Of a DNA stretch of 64,000 nucleotides, positions 18,232 to 26,125 are shown one piece after another (positions within the stretch are counted from its first letter, which is position 1; the number at the start of each line of letters is the position of its first letter). Source of the DNA: Veillonella nakazawae (GTDB taxonomy: Bacteria; Bacillota; Negativicutes; Veillonellales; Veillonellaceae); contig NZ_AP022321.1 of NCBI RefSeq assembly GCF_013393365.1, positions 1,274,001 through 1,338,000 of the forward strand, read 5' to 3'. The notes under the pieces were generated by a model that had not been told where the DNA came from, made no database searches, and saw only the letters and a list, made by a program, of their open reading frames with translations. The translations under genes were made by a program, and so were the position numbers.

Positions 18232-19155
18232 TTACTTATGATGAGCCTTAAAATATTCTAATGTTTTTTGTAAGCCATCATCTAATGTTGTAGATGCTAC
18301 AAATCCAAAATCGCGTTCCGCCTTTGCATTGCTTAACCGTGAATGTTTGATATCACCTATCCGTTCAGCCTCGTAATGAACCATAAAGTCGGCACCACTA
18401 ATAGCTCTGAATCGCGTAATCAACTCATTTACAGATGTTCCCGTATTGGTAGAAACATTATAAATACCTGTGCAGTTATTATTTCCCATAGCATTAATAT
18501 TAGCTTCTACCACATCTTCTACGTAAATAAAGTCTCTTGTTTGTTCCCCATCACCATATACGGTTAAAGGCTTACCTTCAACAATTAAGCGATTGAAAAT
18601 ACTTATAACGCCGCCTTCACCACCATCACCTTGACGTGGTCCATATACATTAGCATATCTAAAGCATACTGTATTTAATCCAAAAGCTTCACGATAAATA
18701 CGCAAATACCCTTCTGCAGTAAGCTTGGTTAACCCATAGAAGGATGATGGCATACCACTAAGTTCTTCAGTCAATGGTAACACTGCTAAGTCCCCGTAAA
18801 CAGCAGCTGAAGATGGCATTAAAAATTGTTCAACTTTCACCTTACGACAGGCATCAAGTACATTTATTAGCCCTAGTAAATTAACATCACAGTCATATCC
18901 CGGATTCTCCATTGAGGACTGCACCATAGTTTGAGCAGCCTCATGGAATACAATAGAGGGCTTAAACATTTCAAATACAGATAATAATTTTGGGTCCCGT
19001 ACATCCATCTCAATAAATTGAGCGGACTCATGTACAAAAGAACGCATACCTGTAGATAGATTGTCTATAACGAGCACATTGTGCCCCAATCCAATTAATC
19101 GATCAACAAGATGAGAGCCAATAAATCCAGCCCCACCAGTAACACATATATTCAT
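18232..19155 (-). CDS. NAD-dependent sugar epimerase/dehydratase (GalE-like SDR)
   Basis: A 307-aa extended SDR enzyme. NAD-binding VTGGAGFIGSHLVDRL is near the N-terminus, active-site SSAAVYG and YGLTK follow, then RYANVYGPRQ and FIYVEDVV. It resembles UDP-glucose 4-epimerase of the Wbp/archaeal type more than the GalE at 15413, so it may act on a different nucleotide sugar such as UDP-GlcNAc. I start at ATG 19155 with AAGGAGGG five bases upstream, rather than an upstream in-frame ATG without a ribosome site. It follows rnhA by 22 bases. Confidence 0.88.
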   Translation of the reverse strand: MNICVTGGAGFIGSHLVDRLIGLGHNVLVIDNLSTGMRSFVHESAQFIEMDVRDPKLLSVFEMFKPSIVFHEAAQTMVQSSMENPGYDCDVNLLGLINVLDACRKVKVEQFLMPSSAAVYGDLAVLPLTEELSGMPSSFYGLTKLTAEGYLRIYREAFGLNTVCFRYANVYGPRQGDGGEGGVISIFNRLIVEGKPLTVYGDGEQTRDFIYVEDVVEANINAMGNNNCTGIYNVSTNTGTSVNELITRFRAISGADFMVHYEAERIGDIKHSRLSNAKAERDFGFVASTTLDDGLQKTLEYFKAHHK

Positions 19156-19177
19156 AGCACCCTCCTTTCTGAGAAAT

Positions 19178-19888
19178 CTAAATTCCCGCACCTTTTTTGG
19201 CTAATACATCAGCCATTTCATTATATGTATCGCCCGTATGTGCTGCCACCTTGTGAAAGTATACGCGCACACGATTTTTTATAGAGTCATAAAATGCAGC
19301 ATATTGTTGAGTTAGTGCATTATTGCGTTTCCATCTTTTGGTAGCCCACATTTCAATTCCCATATAATCATAATATAAGGAACATTCAGGAATACCATGA
19401 TCAACAGCATATTTCATAACATACATCGCAGCTAATAGCTCGCCAGACACATTCCAAAAAGCCGTATATCGTTCATCAGTAGAGGGAAAGGAAAAAGTCT
19501 TTCTAGTCCCATTCAAGAAGATAACACCACCTGCGCCAACAGTATTAGTCCCTTTATTATAACTACCATCAATATAAGCAACTACATGATTTCGGTGAGA
19601 AAAATCTGGTTTTGCCTCACCTACGGATGCCTTATTTTGAATGCCAGAACTAACCTTTGTAGTTATCTTCTTCGTCCCTTGTAAAGATTTTGATTCACCC
19701 TTATGAGCGCTCATAAAATCACTTAAGGATAAACCAGAATCTTCTACAAAGGCACGAGCTTCTGCTTCCGTAGGAAAAGACTTGTAGATAGCCCCACCAA
19801 AGCCTTTTACCTGTTTCTCACAGTCAGCCCATGTGGTATATACACCTGGTACACGACCCTGACGAACTGCATAATACTTCTTTGCCAT
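19178..19888 (-). CDS. rnhA: Ribonuclease H1 with N-terminal viroplasmin (Cauli_VI) domain
   Basis: A 236-aa protein. Residues 1-50 form the Cauli_VI/RNase H1 hybrid-binding domain (KKYYAVRQGRVPGVYTTW). A Ser/Lys-rich linker leads to an RNase H domain from about 100. The acidic residues of the active site appear in VVAYIDGSYN, SGELLAAMY, LYYDYMGIEMWA and EMADVLAKK. It degrades RNA in RNA-DNA hybrids. It lies nine bases after ybaK. Confidence 0.92.
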   Translation of the reverse strand: MAKKYYAVRQGRVPGVYTTWADCEKQVKGFGGAIYKSFPTEAEARAFVEDSGLSLSDFMSAHKGESKSLQGTKKITTKVSSGIQNKASVGEAKPDFSHRNHVVAYIDGSYNKGTNTVGAGGVIFLNGTRKTFSFPSTDERYTAFWNVSGELLAAMYVMKYAVDHGIPECSLYYDYMGIEMWATKRWKRNNALTQQYAAFYDSIKNRVRVYFHKVAAHTGDTYNEMADVLAKKGAGI

Positions 19889-19897
19889 ACGTACCTC

Positions 19898-20389
19898 TTA
19901 ATGATCCATTGTAAGTGCTATAAATTCAGCATTAACAACAGATGCCAAATCTTTTGGATTTACCTTCATTTGCATCCCTCGAAGACCAGCACTTACATAT
20001 ACAAAGTCTTGAGGCTCCATAGTAGCATCAAAATATGCGGGAAATAATTTTTTCATTCCCACTGGAGAACATCCTCCTCGTAGATAGCCCGTAATACCTA
20101 GCAGGTCCTTGACATGAACAAGCTCTACAGACTTATTATGACTGACACGAGCAGCTTGTTTCATATCTAATTCAGCTGCAACAGGAATGCAAAATACTAC
20201 ATATCCTGTTTTGTCGCCCTTACCAACTAATGTTTTAAAAACTTGTTTTTCATCAAGTCCTAATGCTTCCACTACATGAAGACCAGCTGCCCGATCTTCA
20301 GACCACTCATATTCACTAATACTATAAGGAACCTTATGGGTGTCTAAAATACGTAATGCGTTTGTTTTTTTATGTTTCTCTTTACTCAC
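19898..20389 (-). CDS. ybaK: YbaK/EbsC-family Cys-tRNA(Pro) deacylase
   Basis: A 163-aa trans-editing protein that removes cysteine from mischarged tRNA-Pro. Family motifs include TNALRILDTHKVPYS, LGLDEKQVFKTLVGKGD, the conserved lysine region DMKQAARVS, and GYLRGGCSPVGMKKLFPAY. GTG start, AAGGTGGG upstream. It lies nine bases before rnhA in one apparent operon. Confidence 0.92.
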   Translation of the reverse strand: MSKEKHKKTNALRILDTHKVPYSISEYEWSEDRAAGLHVVEALGLDEKQVFKTLVGKGDKTGYVVFCIPVAAELDMKQAARVSHNKSVELVHVKDLLGITGYLRGGCSPVGMKKLFPAYFDATMEPQDFVYVSAGLRGMQMKVNPKDLASVVNAEFIALTMDH

Positions 20390-20475
20390 TATATCCCACC
20401 TTATATATTAGCGTAACAAATAAATCTTATCAATATATAATAAATTTCTATATATCAATAGAATTAGCATTATTC

Positions 20476-21474
20476 TTATTTATTTACAATTTTATTAATA
20501 TTTTTCAATTCAATGCGTAAAGTTCCATCATCATTAGTTTTAATTTCAATGAATTCACGATTTTTCATATATTCTACGGGAAATGAAATTTCGATTCCCG
20601 TGTCAGTTTTAATTTTGTGATGCTCACCGACCTTCGTAGCAAACTCACGGTTTACAGGTAATGGACGCATCATATCTGCATCAGCTAATTCCTTTTTAGC
20701 CGCCTCTTGTTGAATGGGGTTCGCCTTAAATACCTCTTCCACAATACGAACAGGATCCACTGTATCAGATACTTCAGCATTTTTAGCAATCATAGACTTT
20801 GCCGTCGTCAATTCAACAACACCGTCCGACTCGTGTGCTTGAGCTACCTTGTCTACAATGGCTTTTACCTTTTTCACCGTATCTCGAGAGGATTGATTAG
20901 TACCTAATTGTAACACCTTATCGGCTAAAATATAGGATACTTCACCATCAAATTCACCTTTCGGTTCAAAAATACGAACACTAAAATCAAGTAGATTAAT
21001 AGATGCAAAAGCTCGTAATTTCTGTGATGGCATCGGCAACACAGCCTTATGAGAAACAAGTTCTGTGGCTAAGCTGCCATCATCTTCACTAAATAGTTGA
21101 TGTGTAAAAGCATCATGAGCTTGGCACAAAAGAATACAGATATAAGATGCATCTGTAATAGCTTCACAGATAATCGTATCAATAACAACAGAATCCGTTG
21201 CTTGTTTCATATAGGTAAACAAGCTTTCACCTAAGTTCTTAGATAAATCTATAAACTTAAGATTTCCATTTTTATAATCAACTAATTGTTTACCAAATGG
21301 ACTTGCATCATGCAAGGTACCTGTTCTAGCAGCTGGATCTTTGAACGCCTTAACTACATGATTGGCAATATAATCTTGTATAGCTTGATCTCCAACCTTT
21401 AATTCATGTTCAGAGTATACGGCTAAAGAGGACGTAAAGTCGAAAATCTCTAGTGCCGCCTTGTTAATCTGCAT
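20476..21474 (-). CDS. Nucleoid-associated protein (NdpA/YejK, 37-kDa family)
   Basis: A 332-aa cytoplasmic protein of the NA37 family. It has the typical opening INKAALEIFDFTSSLAVYS, the middle KLRAFASINLLDFSVRIF, and the C-terminal FPVEYMKNREFIEIKTNDDGT. Family members bind the nucleoid; the detailed function is unclear. AAGGAGG precedes the ATG. It starts 27 bases after the acyl-CoA ligase stop with no terminator between, so readthrough from the biotin operon is possible. Confidence 0.82.
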   Translation of the reverse strand: MQINKAALEIFDFTSSLAVYSEHELKVGDQAIQDYIANHVVKAFKDPAARTGTLHDASPFGKQLVDYKNGNLKFIDLSKNLGESLFTYMKQATDSVVIDTIICEAITDASYICILLCQAHDAFTHQLFSEDDGSLATELVSHKAVLPMPSQKLRAFASINLLDFSVRIFEPKGEFDGEVSYILADKVLQLGTNQSSRDTVKKVKAIVDKVAQAHESDGVVELTTAKSMIAKNAEVSDTVDPVRIVEEVFKANPIQQEAAKKELADADMMRPLPVNREFATKVGEHHKIKTDTGIEISFPVEYMKNREFIEIKTNDDGTLRIELKNINKIVNK

Positions 21475-21501
21475 GACGCCTCCTTATAATAGCAAAAACG
21501 A

Positions 21502-22797
21502 TTACCCTTTATTATACCACTCTTTTAGTTTTCGTTTATCAACTTTTGAGCATTCTGTAAGTGGTAACATAGGAATTTCTAGAACTGCTTTTGGCCATTC
21601 TACTGAAGGTCTTTCGTGATGAATAAGTTCTATAATTTTACTTAATTCAGTATTATCCTCTAATACCATATAAGCAATAAAGTCTTCCCCACGTATATCA
21701 TCATTAATCGTAATAACAGCCACTTCAGAAACGCCCTGTAAGGATTGTAAATACAATTCCATTTCGGGAATAGAAATTTTATATCCCCCTTTATTGATGA
21801 CATCACCTTGTCGTCCGTTAAACATAAGGTATCCATCTCTATCAATATAGCCACAATCATTTACAGTATAAGTATCGGGAATACCTTCAATATGATGCTT
21901 TGTAGTCACATAAATAACACCGTTCTGCTCTTCTATTTGGACAGATGGAAATGGTCTTCCCACAGTCCCTTCTCTATCTAACCACTCTTTACCTGTACAA
22001 TATGTTATATAGTTAAGCTCAGTAGCACCATAATAAAGAATGAACTCCATGTTCGGACATATTTGCTCTAACTGTTCCATCAACTGTCGATCCAGTACTT
22101 GTGATCCTCCGATGATATAGTTAATAGAGTCTACTTTACTTTTGCAATGACGTACTAATAATCGTAATTTTGTTGGTAATGCATATATATGGTCCACATG
22201 ATATTCTTCAATAAGCTGTATCCATCGATTTGGGCGCAACGAACTCGTTGTAATAACTGTTCCTCCAGACCATAGCACAGCGATAACCATATTACTAACA
22301 CCAGTAAAACTAAAGCTTCCATGTAAGAATATTCTTGTATCTTTATTTATATGGAAAATATCGTTTTGGATATCAAAGAACTCGCTCCATGAGCTTTCAC
22401 TACGCCACAAAGGTTTTGGACGCCCAGTAGTCCCAGAGGTAAGTACACCAAAGTCAGCTAAAGGTGCCACCCCTTTATATGCTATAATACGAGCCAATTC
22501 CTCAACATACTCTGTATCCATCTCGTTATGGCATACCATAGGAATATAACCGGTATACAATCCCGCCAGCCACTGTACAAGTTGTTCCACAAATGATTGA
22601 CTCTGAATTAAAGCAACTATATGTTTCGGTGATTCTTTAGTTTGAGCAACATTTACTATACGACTAGCATCATTAATATCTATGGATAAAATAGCATCAT
22701 ACAAATCACCATATGTATACTTTTTATCATCTACAATTAGAGCAATCTTGTGAGGATCTAATTCTTTATATTGTCGTAAACGTTCAATAATTGTCAT
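21502..22797 (-). CDS. AMP-forming acyl-CoA synthetase (YhfT-like)
   Basis: A 431-aa adenylate-forming enzyme, short for the family. The P-loop is VLTSGTTGRPKPLWRS, A5 is YYGATELNY, A7-A8 is DCGYIDRDGYLMFNGRQGD then NKGGYKISIPEME, and the C-terminal catalytic lysine region is SKVDKRKLKEW. It activates a carboxylic acid to its CoA thioester through an acyl-AMP. It directly follows the thiolase (one base between the genes). Grouping with bioY and a thiolase mirrors Bacillus subtilis yhfU-yhfT-yhfS, a BirA-regulated set. The substrate is unknown; a pimelate-related or other short acid is possible. Confidence 0.85.
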   Translation of the reverse strand: MTIIERLRQYKELDPHKIALIVDDKKYTYGDLYDAILSIDINDASRIVNVAQTKESPKHIVALIQSQSFVEQLVQWLAGLYTGYIPMVCHNEMDTEYVEELARIIAYKGVAPLADFGVLTSGTTGRPKPLWRSESSWSEFFDIQNDIFHINKDTRIFLHGSFSFTGVSNMVIAVLWSGGTVITTSSLRPNRWIQLIEEYHVDHIYALPTKLRLLVRHCKSKVDSINYIIGGSQVLDRQLMEQLEQICPNMEFILYYGATELNYITYCTGKEWLDREGTVGRPFPSVQIEEQNGVIYVTTKHHIEGIPDTYTVNDCGYIDRDGYLMFNGRQGDVINKGGYKISIPEMELYLQSLQGVSEVAVITINDDIRGEDFIAYMVLEDNTELSKIIELIHHERPSVEWPKAVLEIPMLPLTECSKVDKRKLKEWYNKG

Positions 22798-22798
22798 T

Positions 22799-23905
22799 TT
22801 ACATTCGTTCCATAATTAAAGCAGTTCCTGTACCGCCTGCGCCGGCAATAGCACATAAACCGTATCGACCATTACAGGATTCTAAAGCAGCCATGCAATG
22901 AAGAGCTAAAATAGCCCCAGAGCAGCCATAAGGATGTCCATAGGCTAATGCACCACCAAGCATATTATATTTCCCCATATGATCAGGGTAGGACTTATCA
23001 AAGAGAGCATCAATGATGGCGAAGGCTTCATTCCATTCCACCACGTCCATATCATCCATGGTTAAATCTGTCCGTTTTAAAATAGCTTTAGTACTTTCAA
23101 GAGCACCTTCTGGACTAAACTGAGGATTTCCAGCCCAAGGCATGATACTATGAATTCTAAACGGCCCTTTTTCATTAGATATGTATACAAAAGCAGCACC
23201 ATCATGAGTTAAACAAGCATTGCCAGCATTTGTAATAGAGTCCTTACCTAATAATGGTTTCATCCTATATAAAAGTTTTTCATTCATCTTTGGCCTAATA
23301 CATTCATCTACACACTCTTTTCCATCTATAGAAAAAGGCATTATATAAGATTGCAAAAATGAATTATCTAAAGCCTTAGTAGCTCTCTGATGACTTCCTA
23401 TAATATATGGATATAACTCTTCCTTAGTTATATTGTGCTTATGAATGGTTCTTTCTGCCCCTTCTAACATAGCTAAAGGAGACCGATCTTGAGGAGTAAA
23501 TTGAGCCACCTTATATAAACCGTCTCGATCATCTCCAGTTGCATAAATTCGGTCTGGTTGTAATGAAGAGCTCTCAATGCCACCAGCAATAGCAGAATTC
23601 ATCACGCCTGACGCAATATGTGTATAGGCCATCTCAATACTCATCAATGCTGATGCGCATTGCATATCAATTGTTACAGCAGGCGTCGATACTGATAAAT
23701 TAGACATTAAACCCATTAATCGTCCAATATTTCCACCTGTACCAACTGCATTACCACAAAAAATACAATCTACAGAGTTAATTTCATGTCCTTTAATTAA
23801 CTCATTAATCAATTGTGCACCCAATATCTCAGGTCTTGTATTTTTATATTGGCCGTTTAACACGCCTATAGGGCTTCTAAGCCCACCATGAATATATACT
23901 GACAT
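22799..23905 (-). CDS. Thiolase-family acyltransferase (YhfS-like)
   Basis: A 368-aa thiolase. The nucleophilic cysteine is in TIDMQCASALMSIE. His appears in EWNEAFAIIDALF / LGGALAYGHPYGCSGA, and the second Cys in LCAIAGAGGTGTALI is replaced by Ala (canonical CIGGG appears as AIAGAGG), which is unusual. I start at ATG 23905 with AGGAG six bases upstream; the longer frame would begin inside an intergenic hairpin. In the family it condenses or cleaves beta-ketoacyl-CoA. It sits in the biotin-linked operon between bioY and the ligase. With the second cysteine changed it may not be a classical degradative thiolase. Confidence 0.8.
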   Translation of the reverse strand: MSVYIHGGLRSPIGVLNGQYKNTRPEILGAQLINELIKGHEINSVDCIFCGNAVGTGGNIGRLMGLMSNLSVSTPAVTIDMQCASALMSIEMAYTHIASGVMNSAIAGGIESSSLQPDRIYATGDDRDGLYKVAQFTPQDRSPLAMLEGAERTIHKHNITKEELYPYIIGSHQRATKALDNSFLQSYIMPFSIDGKECVDECIRPKMNEKLLYRMKPLLGKDSITNAGNACLTHDGAAFVYISNEKGPFRIHSIMPWAGNPQFSPEGALESTKAILKRTDLTMDDMDVVEWNEAFAIIDALFDKSYPDHMGKYNMLGGALAYGHPYGCSGAILALHCMAALESCNGRYGLCAIAGAGGTGTALIMERM

Positions 23906-23929
23906 ATAAGCTCCTATAACAAAATGCAC

Positions 23930-23959
23930 AAAAGAGGCACCCCAAGGAATGCCTCTTTT
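23930..23959 (-). terminator. Intercistronic hairpin between bioY and the thiolase gene
   Basis: A 10-bp perfect stem (arms 23930-23939 and 23950-23959) ending in TTTT on the minus strand, 12 bases behind the bioY stop. It probably attenuates the downstream thiolase and ligase genes or stabilises the upstream mRNA. Confidence 0.65.
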
Positions 23960-23971
23960 CATTATTACATG

Positions 23972-24484
23972 CTAAATTTTAATTTTAGTTGCTAGCCAGG
24001 ATGCAACGAGACATTTTACGATATCCCCAGGAATAAATGGGAACATAACTACAGGCAACGCCGCCCAAAGTTCTGTTTTCGTAACAATCATAAAGCCTGC
24101 CACACCAAATAGGTATACTACAGGAATTGTAATTACAAGAGAGCGCCATGCATAAGAGAAAAAGCTCTTTTTAGGCCCTTTAAATACACTTAGTAAAGTA
24201 TATGCTATTGGCCAAGAGAAGATAAATCCCCCTGTAGGTCCCAATAATTTACCAAGACCAGCCGTCCCCCCAACGAATACAGGTAAACCAACGGCTCCTA
24301 GCAGAACATACACGACAAATACTATAAAAGCATCCTTTGGTTGCAATAATAAGCCTGTTAATGTCGCCACCAAAGTCAATGCGGTTACCATTGCCGGACT
24401 AAATGGCAATGGAAATGAAATATATGCTGAAATACATAATAAGGCTGTCAATAAAGCCATTTTTGTTAAACGTCTTGCTTCCAT
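23972..24484 (-). CDS. bioY: Biotin transporter S-component BioY
   Basis: A 170-aa membrane protein with about six helices. BioY signatures are present: MALLTALLCISAYISFPLP, YVLLGAVGLPVF.GGTAGLGKLLGPTGGFIFS, and FIPGDIVKCLVASWLA. It captures biotin, alone or with an ECF module (none is in the window). It lies eight bases after the MaoC-like gene, downstream of a BirA-like site. Firm. Confidence 0.95.
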   Translation of the reverse strand: MEARRLTKMALLTALLCISAYISFPLPFSPAMVTALTLVATLTGLLLQPKDAFIVFVVYVLLGAVGLPVFVGGTAGLGKLLGPTGGFIFSWPIAYTLLSVFKGPKKSFFSYAWRSLVITIPVVYLFGVAGFMIVTKTELWAALPVVMFPFIPGDIVKCLVASWLATKIKI

Positions 24485-24492
24485 AATTACCT

Positions 24493-25059
24493 CTAACTAA
24501 TACATCTTTGTTTCAAAGATGTTGAATCTTCATTTTCACCAAAAAAAGTAGCAGAAAATGCCAATGTATCACCTACATAACCTTCTACATGAGCATCCTC
24601 AGGGACTTCCACTAAAGTCACCATATCCCCTGCAATGACAGGGGCATGAAAGTAAATCGCCATTTGCAGCGCAGATTTACTAATATTCCAATAATTCCAC
24701 AATGTTTCAAGAATCATGCATCCCGGTACGACATAAGGATCCTCTCGATGAATTGGATTCGTATCATTAATATCATTTACGAATTGTACTATATCGTTCT
24801 TGGAAAACGATATAGCGCCACTAATTTCATCATGATGTACGGTAGTGCGAATGCTAAATTGTTTCGGCACCGGTCGTAAATCAACCATTAAAAAACCTGA
24901 TTTATCCATAATACCAATTGTAGTAGTTTTAGCGATTTGATATAAAATACCACAGATAGATTGATCACTTCCTGAAGCATCATAATGCATATGCTTAATA
25001 ACACTATGTCCTGGTAGATCTAAGTCATTATTACATAATGCTTTAAATAATGTTCTCAT
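24493..25059 (-). CDS. MaoC-like hotdog-fold protein
   Basis: A 188-aa protein. The MaoC-type hydratase signature is visible in FVNDINDTNPIHREDPYVVPGCMILE (Asp and His of the D..NP.H motif), with a hotdog-like C-terminal half. The N-terminal half (about 1-75) has no recognised motif. Family enzymes hydrate enoyl-CoA or act as thioesterases. It is the first gene of the operon with bioY, thiolase and ligase and lies just behind the TATAAT promoter. No MaoC-like gene is part of the B. subtilis yhfUTS set, so this is an addition. The exact reaction is unknown. Confidence 0.7.
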   Translation of the reverse strand: MRTLFKALCNNDLDLPGHSVIKHMHYDASGSDQSICGILYQIAKTTTIGIMDKSGFLMVDLRPVPKQFSIRTTVHHDEISGAISFSKNDIVQFVNDINDTNPIHREDPYVVPGCMILETLWNYWNISKSALQMAIYFHAPVIAGDMVTLVEVPEDAHVEGYVGDTLAFSATFFGENEDSTSLKQRCIS

Positions 25060-25092
25060 ATAATCACAGTCCTTTATTTATTCAATAAATTG

Positions 25093-25121
25093 ATTATAAT
25101 CAACATCTTTTCATTCGTCAA
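25093..25121 (-). promoter_or_regulatory. Promoter of the biotin-linked operon
   Basis: On the minus strand TTGACG (25116-25121) and a perfect TATAAT (25093-25098) are separated by 17 bases, 33 bases before the first start codon. The -10 lies in a palindrome, TTGATTATAATCAA (25090-25103). Confidence 0.8.
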
Positions 25122-25148
25122 CAAAAGTCATTATCCATTTGTTAACAA
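25115..25148. promoter_or_regulatory. Candidate BirA operator
   Basis: An imperfect inverted repeat TCGTCAAC - 18 bases - GTTAACAA overlaps the -35 box. The right half equals the BirA half-site seen in Firmicutes; the left half matches 6 of 8. Position upstream of bioY supports the call. Confidence 0.6.
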
Positions 25149-25193
25149 ATATAAAATAATATATCTATATTAGCTAAATGTACTACCAAAAGA

Positions 25194-25223
25194 AAAGAAC
25201 CCATGATATATCATAGGTTCTTT
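25194..25223 (-). terminator. Terminator behind galU
   Basis: A stem of eight bases (25194-25201 with 25216-25223) extended by an inner ATGATATATCAT palindrome, followed on the minus strand by TTTTCTTTT-like sequence. It lies 26 bases after the galU stop. Confidence 0.75.
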
Positions 25224-25248
25224 CATAAGGTTAAATCTTATAGATTTG

Positions 25249-26112
25249 TTATTTAAGATCTAGCTCTTTTAAGTATGCCTTGAAGTTTTCACCTAATTCT
25301 TCATTGCGCAATGCATACTCAACAGTAGCTTTCAAGTAACCTAGTTTATCACCTGTATCGTAACGAATGCCTTCATAGGCCAATGCATAGGTGTCAGTTT
25401 TAGATGCTGCTAACGCATCAGTCAATTGAACCTCATTACCTACGCCTGGTTTTGTATTTTCCAAAATATTGAAAATATCTGGAGTTAAAATATAACGACC
25501 TAATACAGCAAGTGTAGACGGCGCATCTTCTTTTTTTGGTTTTTCCACCAAGTTATGAACGCGATATAAATTATCCGCTAATGCTTCACCAGATACGATA
25601 CCATAAGAGCTGACTTTATCTTCCGGTACAAATTGAGCCCCTAGAATAATACCAGGATGTTCGTCATAACACTCAATTAACTGTTTTAAGCATGGATTTT
25701 CAGGATTATATACAATATCATCACCAAGCAATACAGCAAATGGTTCATCACCAATAAAAGCTTTTGCACATAGTACAGCATCGCCAAGACCACGTGGAGC
25801 TTTTTGACGAATAAAGTGAACCTTAATATCCGCTAAATCCTTAATCATAGCCAACTGTTTATTTTTACCTTGGCTTTGTAAAAGCAATTCTAGTTCAACA
25901 CTGCTATCAAAATGATCTTCAATAGCACGTTTATTACGACCTGTAATGATTAGGATTTCTTCAATACCAGAATCTAGTGCTTCTTTCACAATATATTGGA
26001 TAGCTGGTGTATCTACAATAGGAAGCATTTCCTTTGGTTGTGCTTTAGTAGCTGGTAAGAACCGTGTACCAAAGCCAGCTGCTGGAATAACGGCCTTTCT
26101 AATACGTTGCAT
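25249..26112 (-). CDS. galU: UTP-glucose-1-phosphate uridylyltransferase
   Basis: A 287-aa cytoplasmic enzyme making UDP-glucose. It has the nucleotidyltransferase signature AVIPAAGFGTRFLPATKAQPKEMLP near the N-terminus (Gly-rich loop and activating Lys), then VEKPKKEDAPS and LTDALAAS. It lies 13 bases after lptD, and a terminator follows. It supplies UDP-glucose for LPS and polysaccharide and for the GalE proteins. Confidence 0.95.
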   Translation of the reverse strand: MQRIRKAVIPAAGFGTRFLPATKAQPKEMLPIVDTPAIQYIVKEALDSGIEEILIITGRNKRAIEDHFDSSVELELLLQSQGKNKQLAMIKDLADIKVHFIRQKAPRGLGDAVLCAKAFIGDEPFAVLLGDDIVYNPENPCLKQLIECYDEHPGIILGAQFVPEDKVSSYGIVSGEALADNLYRVHNLVEKPKKEDAPSTLAVLGRYILTPDIFNILENTKPGVGNEVQLTDALAASKTDTYALAYEGIRYDTGDKLGYLKATVEYALRNEELGENFKAYLKELDLK

Positions 26113-26125
26113 AGTTATCTCCTAA

